Origin: Bilabrum cf. latius
Taxonomy: Eukaryota > Bigyra: Bicosoecida > Bigyra > Bicosoecida
Assembly (NCBI GenBank): GCA_965178125.1
Contig: OZ237738.1
Location: 1,364,001 to 1,428,000, forward strand
DNA length: 64,000 bases
Direction: 5' to 3'
Numbering within the stretch: position 1 is the first letter of the stretch; the number at the start of each line of letters is the position of its first letter. Of the stretch, positions 9,797-21,400 are shown piece after piece. The translations under genes and the position numbers were made by a program. The notes under the pieces are model-generated. The model did no database searches, was not told the origin of the DNA, and saw only the letters and a list, made by a program, of their open reading frames with translations.

Positions 9797-12700
9797 TCAC
9801 TTCTTAACTTGCTGCGCCGCGCGCGCCAGCATCTGAGACATTCAAGCCAGCTGCACGAGCCACCCCGCTGCAGCCGCGACATCGAGCGAAATCCCACCCA
9901 CAGACTCGGAATGGGAAACCCTTTCGACATGTGCAGGTCGACTTACCCGTGACAATTCAGCCGCCGAGGGTAGCTGAGCCGACAGGGTCGAGGCACGCAA
10001 TCGCTTCGGACCTGCACCAGCAGTGCTCGCGCGCAGGCTCACGCTCTGCGAACGACAGCTCCTGGGCTCCTCGGTTGACCTCCTGGCTGATCCCGACGCG
10101 GACGAGCCGCAGGTACCGCTGCCATTGGCCGCAGCTACGTTGGCATGCGGCTCCTGCCGCCAAGAGTGGCACGCCCCTGAGCCCAGCCCCGAAACCCTCC
10201 TGCTCCTCGCAGGCTGGATCCACCCTTGCCCCGGCCCCTGCCCCGGCCCCTGCCCCTGCCCCTGCCCCGGCCCTGGCCCCGCCCCCCCGGGACTCGCACC
10301 CGCGCTCGCCAGCTCCTCCGCAGAAAACTCCGCCACTGAAACAGCCCCGTCAGCAGGCCCACTCCCCCAGCTGCCCGGCACCTCCGCCGTGGACTCCGAC
10401 CGCACGCTGCCCGCCTAGGGCGAGGCAGCACCACTGCCACTGCCACAGCCCACCCTCCTGCGGTTCGCGTCCCGCTCGTCCAACACGTGGGGTCGACCCT
10501 CTCGGATCAAGCTGCGGACCGCGTCGGGACTAAGCGCGGCTGCTGGTGGCGACAGTCCGCTAGTACGCTCGCGCCAGGGGGATGCAGGCCGGCTCACGGG
10601 TGGTGACCCGCTCTTGGGCTGCAGCCGTGCGAGGGCGCCGTGCACGAGGACTGAATCAGACGCGTCGCCGTTCAGCTGAGACGAATACAGCGACTAATGC
10701 TGCTGTTGCTGCGACTTCTGGCGGCTGCCGCTGCCAGATGGCTGCGGGTTGCTAGAAGAGGACGATGAAGACGAGGAGGCTGATGACGACGAGGACGAAG
10801 AGGACGGTACCCCTCCGCCTAACGATGATGACCCGCCGCCCGCCGCACCCCCCGCTCCCGGGTCGCGGTCGTCATCGCCATTCCTGGTGTTGCCAAGGCC
10901 AGCAGCATCGCCGGCATTCGCGCCCGAGGAGGACGACTGCCTCTTGCTGCCCCTCCCCTTCCCCTTCCCCTCGCCCTCGCTCTCGTCCTCCTTGGGCCGG
11001 TCCTTCCCATCAAGCACCAGCTCGTCGTCGTTTAAATCCAATCCCATGACAGACACCCGCTCCCTGTGGTCTGGAGTGGCTAGGGAGGAGCTAGAGTCCC
11101 CGTCACCAGCCCCAGTAGCCGCGCCTGCACCCGCACCCCGCTGGCCAGCACCCGCACCTCCATTGCTGCGCGAACCGCTGCCGGCGGCAACCGACCTGCC
11201 CGGCAACGAAGACGGCCCCTCACCAGACGCCACACTGCCGCTACCGCTTCCGGAGCTGGCACTCGGGCCCCTGACTACTTCAGCGGAGGGCGACCCCGCG
11301 GGCTCGCGACCATCTGGTGACCCGCCATCGTGACCCGCGGACGCGAGCGGGCTCAGCGCCCGCATCGCCTCCTCGTTGCTCTTGGCGGCTCCCCCGCTCA
11401 GATGGGTGCTCACGACGTGACGAGTGCCGGCCAGGTCCGCGGCACGACCCGCCTCAGCATGCGCCATCTCACTCTGCATTGGCGGCTGCTGCTGCTGCCG
11501 CTGGCCAGCCAGTGTCCCGGCAAAAGTTGATGCCGATGCAGCCGTTACTGGTGCGCTGGCCAGAGCGTCGATGGTGCCCTGCACCCCCTGCGCTCCGTGT
11601 GCGCTCCAGTGCAGCGCCCCCCCCCCCCGCTGCTGCTGCTGCTGGCGCTGCTGCTGCTGCTGCTGGTCCTGGAGCAGCTCCTGGAAGGAGGCGGAGGACG
11701 CTTCCTTGTGCAGGAAGCTGAAGGCTGCGTCTGCCTCCGACCTGACGCTGAGGCCGTTCATCTTCATCTTCATCTCGGGGTCGGATGCGCTGCTGCCGCC
11801 GCTCGCCTGCCCCTGCCCCGGCCCCGGCCCATGGCCCGCACTTTCCGACCTGGCCTTCTTTACCGGGCTGGCACCGCCCCCGCTGCTGCTCCCCCTCTTT
11901 CGCTTGTTCCCTGGAGCCAGTGGTCCGTTGCTGCTGTCGCTGTTCGCCCCGCTCGCGTCCGTGCTGTTCCCCTTGGGCGTGTCCTCGCCCAATCTCGAGG
12001 CTACGGTGCCGGCCCCAGCGCCCCCGAGGCTAGAGCTGCTGCTGATGGCCAGGCTGCTGCCGATAGAAGCCCGGTTGCCCCCGCCCGCGCCCCCCTTGAC
12101 GTCCATCGCCTCGGCCTTCTCCGCGCTCTCCGCCAGCGACAGCAAGCTAGCGGGTCTGACCAGCCCCCGGGAGGAGCTGGAGGGGGACGAGGCGGGCGGG
12201 GCGCTGACTCCCGGGGGCATCCTTAGCTGCGCGGCGTAGGCGGACGAGACGTTGCCTGTCCTGGTGCTCCCCCCTCCTCCTTTCCCTCCTCCTGCCCTCC
12301 CCCCTCCGCTGGTGGGAGAAGGGATCGAAGCAGCAGGAGACACCCCCGGAGGCATCGACACCTGCTGATGCTGCCCTCCACCCGCCAGCCCGCTGCCCAG
12401 CCCTAGCGCTGTGCTGATCGCGCTTGCCCCGCCTTTGCCTCCCGGCCCGTTTCTGTTCCCGTCCCCGCCTGTGAGGCCGCCCTTGCTGCCCCCGCCACCG
12501 CGATCATCATCATTCCCAGCGCTTAGACTGCTCAGCAGGTTGTCAAGCCGCGTCGACTGGCTGAACTGAAGGCCAGAAAAGCTGCTGTTGGAGGCGTTGC
12601 GTGGGATGGAGGACGACGAGGAGGACGAGGACACGGGAGCTGCAGACGACGATGCCCCAACACCCAGGCCGCCACCCATCGTTCCACGGACGCCCGCAGA

Positions 12701-13465
12701 CCCGGTCCCGGAATTAGCAGACGACCCGGAGCCACTCACCGGGGCCAGTCCAAACCCGGGAACACCCACCGTGAAGCTACCCCCACGTCCCACCGCGGCG
12801 CCGGTTCCGCTGCCTCCGAGGGACAGGCTCAGGCTCGGCGACAAGCCAGCCGAGCCTAGAATGGGCGACCCGGCGCCCCCGCCCGAATTGTTCCCTGAGG
12901 GAGACACGTCCTGATGCAGGGCGGCGGCCATGCCCAGCGTGGCCAGCCCGATCCCCGTGCCCATCCCCACGCTCACCCCGCCAAGGAAGCCCCCGCCGCC
13001 GCCACCCAGACCACCCAGAGACGAGTCCGAGGAGCCATCGGGCCGCCGCTGCCTGCCCGGCGGCGGCGGCGGCGGAGGCCCACCGAACCCGGCGCTGTGG
13101 TCAGCAAGGAAGCTCTGCTGGTAGGCGGAAGCCAGCGAATCTAAGGGAACGTTCTCTCTGGGGGAACCATCGGGGGCGTAGGGGTCCTCTGTCCCCGCAA
13201 AGGCCAGGTCGATCGCGCTCCCGCCCCGTGCCCCCCCGCGCCCGCGCCCAGACGCGCCCCCGCCCCGGCCTCCCTTGGCCCCGCCGTTCCGCTTCTTGGC
13301 CGCGCTGCTTGAGGTCCTCCGCTTGGAGCGCGACCCTCCGTCTATGCTCTGCTGCACTCGCTGCAGAAACGCGACCGCCAGTTCCTTGCGCCGCTCCTTG
13401 GCCTTGAGCGCAGCATCGCTGCCACGGTTGGCAAACGCCTGCTGCTACTTCTTCTAGAAATCAGA
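9797..13465 (-). CDS. Large Ser/Gly-rich low-complexity protein, probably nuclear (5' exon not found)
   Basis: The main exon 13465-9947 begins at an acceptor (CTCTGTCGCAG) and gives at least 1,173 residues; a GTAAGT donor at 9946 and acceptor at 9833 join it to a last exon coding MLARAAQQVKK and TGA (9797-9799), making one helix with the preceding PSAAELSR. TAG is Gln at 13454, 13445, 10694 and 10415; two of these lie in Gln runs beside CAG codons. The N-terminal segment (LKAKERRKELAVAFLQRVQQ) is helical and basic, followed by KRRTSSSAAKKRNGG and an RG-rich stretch. Most of the rest is Ser, Gly, Pro or Gln homopolymer, with one ordered-looking block (MGLDLNDDELVLDGKDRP). No family recognised; a disordered nuclear regulator is a guess. 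The start codon is unknown. Confidence 0.55.
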
Positions 13466-13975
13466 CTGCGACAGAGAGTTGCGCAAGGCCCCAAAGGCAC
13501 GGGTATGGAGGCAAAACACTGGCGGGAGGCCAGCCTTCGATGCACAGCAGTACCAAACACTGGACAAGCGTGCAGATAGCGGGGAAAATCGTCCTCATCA
13601 TTGGGAAATCAGGTGCTGCTATGCCGCGTACCAATCAAAACACCACGGGACGCAGCGTGCTGCGACCGAAATGGCAGCAACACTCGGACACCAGCTGCAA
13701 CTGCAAGAGCAACTCTCGAAAGAGTGCACATATTGCATCGCAAACAGGGAGTGGTGCAGCCGCAAAGGCGCCCCATGCATGAGAATATGCTATGATCCGC
13801 CCAACGGCACCGCAGCGCGTCGCCGCTAGTGTCCGAGGTCACCGATCGGTATGTTTCTGAAAGACGAACGCTCCAGCTCTGTTTCGTCGCTTGACAGAGC
13901 AACATGTCCCACTGCTGGCCATAGAAGCGGTTTATTTGCACTGTTCCACCGTCATTCGCCACACCGCAATAGAAA
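13466..13975. other. Region upstream of the low-complexity gene
   Basis: About 510 bp between the acceptor that opens the low-complexity gene and the stop of the next minus-strand gene. It should hold the missing first exon and promoter of the former and the 3' UTR of the latter, but no start codon plus donor pair is convincing. Confidence 0.4.
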
Positions 13976-14485
13976 TTATGCAATACCAAACAGATCTACT
14001 TGGATGGCCCACGTGAAATCGCGCAAGCACGTCCGACTTGCGCCGGTAGATCGTTCGAACTGCCATGACGCGCCTACACCACGCCGATGGAGGAGTCTCA
14101 CCTTACGAATAGACAGAGTTCTGTTATATTTTTTAGTGACGCGCATTGGATCCACATAGAGCGCGGCCGCAAGGTACTCTCGGAGCGAGAGGCCGCCTGG
14201 CAGCATAAACAGGCCAGACTGCCAGTCTTCAACTACCTGCGAAGCGTAGGCAGTTTCCTCTGGACTCCACTTCCCCTTCCTTCGTTCACTGCCAGTGAGT
14301 ACTGCATATGCATCTGGGTACATCTGGGGTCCGCCTGCCTCCTTCATCTCCGCCAAAGCTGGGGTGTTGTGCTGCGTGTATTGCTGGCTAGCATCACCAT
14401 CGCCCGACGTCACGCCGCCCCTACCAGCATCATCTAATCCACCTGATGGTTCATACCTGTCAGGACGAACTCTGCGAGTATTCAT
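13976..14485 (-). CDS. Small conserved protist protein with a WSPEE...DPMRVTKKY block
   Basis: From ATG 14485 to TAA 13976-13978, 169 residues. The core is RRKGKWSPEETAYASQVV, then DWQSGLFMLPGGLSLREYL and YVDPMRVTKKYNRTLSIRK. From memory, this W-x-P-E-E plus D-P-M-R-I-S/T-K-K arrangement recurs in many uncharacterised proteins of stramenopiles and some other algae; function is not known. The segment after SIRK may not be coding: AAG|GTGAGA is a good donor exactly there, so the true C-terminus could lie in an unseen exon. The N-terminal 70 residues are low complexity. No TAG inside. Confidence 0.55.
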   Translation of the reverse strand: MNTRRVRPDRYEPSGGLDDAGRGGVTSGDGDASQQYTQHNTPALAEMKEAGGPQMYPDAYAVLTGSERRKGKWSPEETAYASQVVEDWQSGLFMLPGGLSLREYLAAALYVDPMRVTKKYNRTLSIRKVRLLHRRGVGASWQFERSTGASRTCLRDFTWAIQVDLFGIA

Positions 14486-14657
14486 TCGGATGGTCGCTTC
14501 GGCAGCCGATGCTGCAGATGGACTTTGCCTCGGTTGCAGTTGCACCTGGGGACGGGCGGCCCTGGTCGAAAATCATATTTGCCATCTAAATACACGTTAC
14601 CATTTTCAAAGTATCCGGAATCCGGATGCCTGACGCACTTGGAGGGATCGGTACGAA

Positions 14658-17179
14658 ATGGACCAAGCTGTCTTTGCGGCTGCAGCTGTCTCTACTGCTG
14701 TGCTTCTAACCATGCGGCGGGGAGCGGCGATTCGCTTCATGATCGGAAAGTGGCGAGGCCCAAACCCTAGCACCACCGCAACCGAAGCTGCTCTTACCCG
14801 TCGCTTTTTCCGGGATTCTTTCAAAGCACGCTTGGACCGCAGCCGAGCCTTTAGCAAAGCATCTGCTCGCATTGTGTCGTACAACGTCCTGGCAGACGGT
14901 CCGTACTATGCGCTATCAGCGTAAGAAGTAGGCTTTCGTTCAAATGTCGGCAGAAATGCATCGAGGCCCTGTCCAGCAGGCACGTGAATGCAGTTTATCG
15001 CGATTTCGTATTGCGCAGTCAGGGCCAGTACTGTCCGCCGGACCTTGTTGCTGCCGCCTCGAGATACCCGCGCGTTCTCAGGGAAATTTCATGGTATAAT
15101 TCGGATTTGCTCACCCTACAGGAGGTCCAGACGCCGTTCTTGCACCACTGGCTCGCTAAGCTATACTCTGCTTAGATAATGGACAGCAAAATGGCGCCCG
15201 GTTCCAGCGTCCCGGACACGGCAGAGTCGTGCGAGGACCATGGGGCGAGCAAGTTCACTCGAAGCGACTTCCTCCCCGAGCCTCCTCAGGCTGCTGGTGC
15301 TGCTGGTGCTGCTGGTGTTGCTGGTGCTGCTGCCGCCACGGGCAGGGAAGACGTGCCGCAATCCGAGGCGCAGCCATCTCTATCCGGTTCACAATCCGCC
15401 GGCCCAAGCTCCACCCTAAGCTCCAGCACGAGCCTGCTGGTGTACAACCCCCGGGTGGCCATGCCAGTGGACCCAAAGGACGAGGCCCTTGCTGCCTCGC
15501 TCACCCACTCCCCCCTGCAGCACGTAGCGCCAAAGGGCGGTGCAGCAGGAGGTCGCAAGGACAAAAAACCGAAGGGTAAATCTGGGTTCAATCCTCTGGC
15601 CACCAACGGCGATGCCACGGTGGTCCGAGGCGAGCTGGAGGTGGTACGGGGGGCCGTCGTGTCTTTCCACGCTGTAGTGTCCGCGCTGGCAGAGTGCAGC
15701 CCACTGCAGCGCGCTCTGGCTCTGCACGGGCCGGAGGGTGCGGAGTTCCACCGGGCGTTGCAGGAAGAGGAGGAGCAGCAGGCCCATCAGGAGGAGGGGA
15801 ACGAGAAGGAAGAACAAGCGAGTGGGCCATCACCGGCGGGCCCCGCCACCATGGCAGGTACGCGAGTGGCGGAGACGCTGCGCACGGTGCGGGCCAGGAA
15901 GGACGGTGCGGTAGTGGTGCTTGCCAGGCACAAAGCCAGTGGCAGGCTGCTCCTGTCTGCGCAGTCCCACCTCTACTACCACCCGTCCAAGCCGCACGCA
16001 AAGGCCATGCAGGCGTGGTGCATGGCCATGGGGGCCAGGGCGCTAGCCTCCTCCTTGGGGCTTCAGGTGGATGACTCAAGCCAGGATCGGATCAAAGGGG
16101 GCGGCCAAACCGGTGGTAGATCGGATCCTTGGCAGGCGGTGGAAGAGGCCTGGGATGCCGTGGCGGCCAAGGTGGCCAAACGCGTCGGGCTGCCTGGTGA
16201 AAGCGGTGGTGCCCTTGGTCCGGGGTCAGGATCGGGCTCAGATCCCCGTCGCAGTGCTAGTGCCGGGGCCAGTGCTGATGGACAGAGCAAGATTCCCCTG
16301 GTCATCTCGGGCGATCTGAACAGTTTCGCGGGCAAGTTCGCCCACCAGCTCGAGCGAAAGTTCGACACAGCGGACCCAGAGGAGTGCGCGGCATTCCGAG
16401 CCGCTGCAGAGGCGAGCGTGACGAGTGCGAACCGAGGTGATGGCGGTGGCGGTGACGATGAATCGGGTGCGAAACAGGCCGGCAAAGCCCTGTGCGGGTC
16501 CGAGGTCGAGCACAGTGAGAGAGTGATGGGTGCACCGCACTGCAGCGGCTCCTCCCGCGCGGAGCTGGACCTGAGTGGCGCTGTTCCCTCCGGGGTGTAC
16601 CGGCTTAACGTGGATGGGGTGCTGCCCTGGTGGGACGCAGACCATCCGAACAGGCGCATGGGCTGCACGGCGGGGGAAGGGGGCGCGGTGGCGGTTCGGT
16701 AGCTGCCCGAGGCCGAGGCCGAGGCCGTGGGGCAGGGCGAGGGCAGGGCTGGCTCTAGTGGGCGCGACTCTGTGCCCTAGGAGGCGCGGGAGGCGAGCAT
16801 GAGGCGGTTGCGGGCAATCCAGAGTGGTGCCGCCGATGAGATCGCGGCTCGCCCCGGGTCCGCTGCCCCCTCCATCGTGCTGCCCGTAGCCCCGCTTCGG
16901 AGTGCCTACGCCCTTGGTCGGGGCAGAGACCCGCCGGTGACCACCAAAACTACGACATTTTAGGGGGCACTGGATCATCTGTTCGTGAGCGGGGCGGTGC
17001 AGGTCGAGCGAACTCTTGACGTGCCCGTGCGACCAAGCCAGGCAGGTGCTTCAAGCGATGCCGCCGCCGGCGATTGGCGCCGAGGGGTGCAAGCACCGAC
17101 GGATGCCGAGCTGCCGCCCATCCCAAACCATGTATGGGGCTCGGACCACCTGGCAGTGGGGGCTGACATTCGTTTCTAA
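14658..17179 (+). CDS. Endonuclease/exonuclease/phosphatase family protein (PDE12/CCR4-like)
   Basis: Exons 14658-14920 and 14980-17179; intron gtaaga...ccagcag (59 bp; acceptor chosen because it alone keeps frame). Encodes 820 residues. Family landmarks in order: IVSYNVLADG, YCPPDL, WYNSDLLTLQEVQ (metal-binding Glu), VISGDLNS (Asp/Asn), FQGALDHLFVSG and WGSDHLAVGADIRF (catalytic Asp-His). TAG is Gln at 15173, 16700, 16778 and 16961; the last lies inside the conserved GALDHLF block. The stop is TAA (17177-17179). The N-terminus is hydrophobic then Arg-rich, which could be a mitochondrial presequence, as for PDE12. Long low-complexity insertions (Ala/Gly near 15290, Gly/Ser/Asp near 16200-16550) separate the conserved blocks. 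Predicted activity: Mg-dependent 3' deadenylation or 2'-5' phosphodiesterase cleavage of RNA. Confidence 0.82.
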
Positions 17180-17331
17180 GTAGGAGCGCGGCACGATTGA
17201 TCCCGAGGAGATCGCTCCGAGTCTTTGGGCCTGTGATCACGATGTTGTGTTGCACAGATAGGCAAACGAATTGCGATTGATAGATCTATTGCGAATATTG
17301 TAAATTGCTTTGTGCGAACTTGACCATCAAA

Positions 17332-18258
17332 ATGGAAGCAAGCGCTGGGCCGTTCGCACCAGCTGCAAAAGCTCTGAACCGAGCGCAGTTCGCAGCGATG
17401 CTGCCGATGGATTAGACGACTTTGCCAAGCGGCGCGAAGTGGCCAAACTCATTTATGGCGTCAAGCGTTGCTCTTCTGGCCGGTAATATAGAGCCGAGCT
17501 CTCTGGATTTGACTGTAGTGCTGCCCACAGGTGCTTATCAAGCTCTAGTGGAAGCAGGTGACCTCGCTCGAATAGCTGATGACGCCGCCCTGTGCATACC
17601 TCCAGAGGGCATTGCAAGCAAAATGGTAGCCATGTTAGATCAATCGAGAATCATCACAACGGGTTCGAGTGCGGCCTCGGCAAGTGCGGTGTCCAAGATG
17701 CCCATTTTGGAGATTCCAATTAACCGAAGCTGCCCCACGGAGCTGCAATTTAGTACTGAGACGAAGGATATTGTGCGTGTTGTGTCTACTCTACCGATTT
17801 AGATGGGGACCCAGGCAGGCATCGCTTCGATACCTACCGACGGCGGCGAGGTAGATTCTGGAAGGGTTGCGGGTGGCAAGAGCCCCAGGACAGATGGCTC
17901 CCCGCGACGAACGTCCCCCTCGAAACGGCCACGCGTCGGTATACCCGGAAAACAAGCTGTCTCGCCATCTTCGACTGGCGCAAACGGCTTGGACGCGACC
18001 CGTGGTAGCTACGGCGGGGCATCCAGTGGAGCGGGCAGCGGCACTCCACACACGGCACTGCTTGCGCAATCGGCGAGCCAGTCGGCGTCTTCATCCAGCA
18101 TGTTTTCATCATCATCACCATCCCGCGCAGCTGGCACAGGCACAGGCACGGGCACAGGCGGTACCTCGGTCCCTGCGGCTGCGTCCGCCGGGCCAACCAA
18201 GCCGCAGGTCCTCCACATCAGAAAGAAGAAAAAGAAAGGAAGGAAGAGGTTTGGGTGA
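17332..18258 (+). CDS. Protein of unknown function with basic C-terminal tail
   Basis: ATG 17332 to TGA 18256-18258, 308 residues, no intron. TAG is Gln at 17413 and 17800. The first 155 residues look folded (SSVALLAGNIEPSSLDL, TGAYQALVEAGDLARIA, MPILEIPINRSCPTELQF); the rest is Ser/Gly/Thr-rich with a GTGTGTGTGG run and ends HIRKKKKKGRKRFG, a likely nuclear or nucleolar signal. It follows the nuclease gene in the same direction with a 150-bp gap. No family recognised. Confidence 0.6.
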
Positions 18259-18446
18259 CTGCTGCAGTCGAGAAACGTGCACATGCATTACACTATACGT
18301 TGCAGATGACTGCCAAACTCATGTCTTCGCGCGTGCCACACACCCGTACATTCACACTCGCAGGCGCAGACCTGCCATCCTCATCCACTGGTGCACGCAC
18401 GCATCCATCCATCCATTCATTGCCGCACTCGCCCATGCTCCCTTCC

Positions 18447-21400
18447 TCACAGCTGGCTAGCTCCTGCGCTGCCTCCGTCTCCCGCCGCCGAGCCAGACTC
18501 TGAACCCGGCGCTGGAACGTCGATCGTTGGCGGCTAGAAGCCACCTGTACCACGCGTGTCCTGAGTGTGGGCCTGGGAGTTCGGTTGGGCCTGGGCCTGC
18601 AACCCACCGGCAAGCGTTGCCGCACTCGCGTGCAATGCACCTGACGGGTCAGCCCTACTTCCCTCTGGTCCGACTTGCCCTTGCACCGAGCGAGGCACGC
18701 TGCTATTGCTATTGCTGTTGCTGTTGCTGACGGCCACATGCCCGCCACCTCCAGGCACCACGAATTGGGCCTAGTGCTGTGGCAGCTGCACTTGCTGCTG
18801 CGCCTGGAGTGGATGCTGCAGCGGGGAGGGCGCATACCCGTAAAGCCCCTGCGAGCCAGCTTGTTGCATGGGGAGTGTGGCTCCCGGCCCGAAGACCGGC
18901 GACCCCGGGTTGGGATGGTGGGGCTGGTACCGGTACTGCTGCGCAGCACCATGCAATGCACCGGGTCCCGCGGTTGGGTGCTATCCAAACAGCTGCATCG
19001 CAACGGCAGCTGGGGGTGGCTGCCCCTGGAGGACAGGCGTTCCGATGGATCCACCCGGCACTGGCGGAATTAAGCCTGCTGCGCTTCCGCCGCTTCCGCT
19101 GGCGGGGCTCCCAGCGGGACTCGGCATGGAAGGGGCCCCTGTAGAAAAAGGAGCAGCGGGCATGACTGGTGTGCCCTGTGCGGGGGACACAGCGTGCCCC
19201 TGCCAGCCGAGCACGTGCTGCTGTGGGGTGCCAAACGGAGGCTGCTGGTACACCGGCTGCTGTTGTTGCGGCTGATAAGGGGCGTGTTGCATTGCGACGG
19301 GGACTCCTCCAGTCGATGTTCCCTGCGTCAAGCAAGCTCGGATCCCAGCCACTGCTCCCACCACAAGCAGGGTGGCAAGCACGCCCGCCCCTGCAGCAGC
19401 CCCCACCTCCAGCCTCCACTGCAGCAGCTCCACCTGCTCCTGCGCGGCCTTGGCTTGCCGCTCTGCCTGCCTCACCCTCTGTTTCAGGTCGCCTACATCA
19501 TCTTTGAACCCATAGGCCATCAACATAATCTAGCTTAGACCGCTCTTCAGCTCGTAGGCTACGCTATCTGACAGGTCCAACACAGTCGAGGCACTCCTGC
19601 TGCCCGAGTCACCCCCGCTTTCGCCCTCGCTACGACTGCTGGAACCGTCCCCTCCGTGCCTTTGATCGCGACTTCTTGCGTAGGCGGGCGACGCAGAACC
19701 GCCACGATGAAATCGATCGCGCGCCGCGTGTCCACTGCCAGCACTGCAACCAAGCTGGTCGCACACAGCCTATGTGCCGCTGCCGTCGCCGCGAGTGCCA
19801 CCGCTCAGCAGCACGACCCCGGAGTCAGATGCAGCCGCAGTCTGGTCCAGCAGCTGCGCTGCGGTGGCAGCAGACAGCTTTCCGATCGCCCCCACCAGCC
19901 GCCTCGGCCACTCTTCTACCTGGGCCTGCCAATCAGACGTGTCAATCATGCTGGGCACCTTGCCAGAGCTGCTCAATATTTGGTCATGACCCACTGTGCC
20001 GTTCCGATAGCGATGGCGATGCCTGGCAGCTCTGGGCGAGCAGCCGGTCCTACCAGCATCCAGAGCTTCGCCCGAAGCAAGCACCTCTGTCGCATTCGAT
20101 GCGTCGAAACGATCGCACCGATCCCGCCCGTGCAGCTCCCACGGCCTGTCCGTTGCACGGGCGCCTGTGCCCCCCTCTCGAACCCCTGTGCCCCCCTCTC
20201 GAACTCCTGTGCCCCCCTCTCGAACCCCCCCTGCCACGGTAGGATGCCCGAGCATGCGAGTGCCAGCGGCTGCGGCGGCCTCCGCTTGAGATCTCGCTAG
20301 CCAGTCGACGCACAGGCCACCGGAGCACTGCAAGGCACTTGCCTGGGCCTCCAGGGACACCAGCAAGGCTTCCACAAAGGCGATAGAGCTCGCAAGCGAG
20401 GTGCCGTCAAGCTCACTCCCAGCCATCGTTCCGTTCGCGGACCCCCACGGCGCGTTTGAAGCATCGCCATTCCTGCCCGCACCACGAGTTTGTTCCCTGT
20501 CCAGTTCCCTGGCCTTGCGCGCCTCCTCGAGCGCGTCCACCCTTCCAATCAGCGAGAGCTGGGACTCGAGCACGCCGGACAGTTGCAGCCGCATCGACTT
20601 GGCCAGCGTCTCCAAGTTCCGAATCTTGGCGCGACTAGACTTGAGCTCTCGCACTGCAGTGTCCTGCAGCCGCTAGACGTACCTGTACAGCGTCACGTGG
20701 TCCTTTTGCAGGGCAGTGATGCGGGAGAGCAGGGGGCGCCACGGGCTGTCCCCCTTCTTGACCTGGTATGCCTTTGAGTCTGCCCTCATGTTGTACAAGG
20801 GAATTCGCCGTAGCTTATCCAGCGGTACTGGGTTGGGTGCGCTCACCTGTCCAGGGGAGGCTGTTCGGTTGGCAGGGCCTCTGGTGCGGTTCGATGGCTT
20901 GCTTGTCACCGTACCACCAGCGGGGGATGGACTACCACCACCAGCAGTGGCGTGGTGCAACAGTGCAGCTTGCTTGGCTGGGAATCGACGGGCAGTGGTG
21001 TTAGTGCCGGTGCTGTTACTGGTCTACCCACTGACATCCACGCCCGCGCCAACTGCCGCAGAGCCGTCAGGGCCGGCAGAGCTCGTGTTGGTCGATGCAG
21101 GGCCCTTAGGCTGATCTGAGGGCACCACACCCTGCTCAGCTTGCGTTTCTTGCACATGTGCGCTACCACTCAAATGCGTGGGGGTTGCATTGAGTCCCTC
21201 CATGGTGTCATTCGATGCCAGTGTCTGGTTGGAGCTCTCGGATTCAGGGCTCCCAGGCGAGGCACCTTGTCCTAGGCCGCTGTTCGGATCTGGCTCTCTT
21301 GCTGTTGAAGAGCTGTAGTTCTTGCTCTAGTTCAAGTCAACAAGACCTGCCTCATCTGCGCTACCTGGTATTCGACTCAGCACGGGCTCCATTGATCGAG

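Noticed and set aside
10023-10679. Plus-strand reading frame (Pro/Ala-rich, with a CGSC motif)
   Set aside because: It lies antisense to the low-complexity gene, has no start codon and has an in-frame TGA just upstream. The minus strand has a matching donor/acceptor pair and a coherent C-terminal helix.
11424-12239. Long plus-strand Leu/Pro/Cys-rich reading frame
   Set aside because: Mirror image of Ser/Gly/Gln repeats on the coding minus strand; composition typical of antisense frames in GC-rich DNA.
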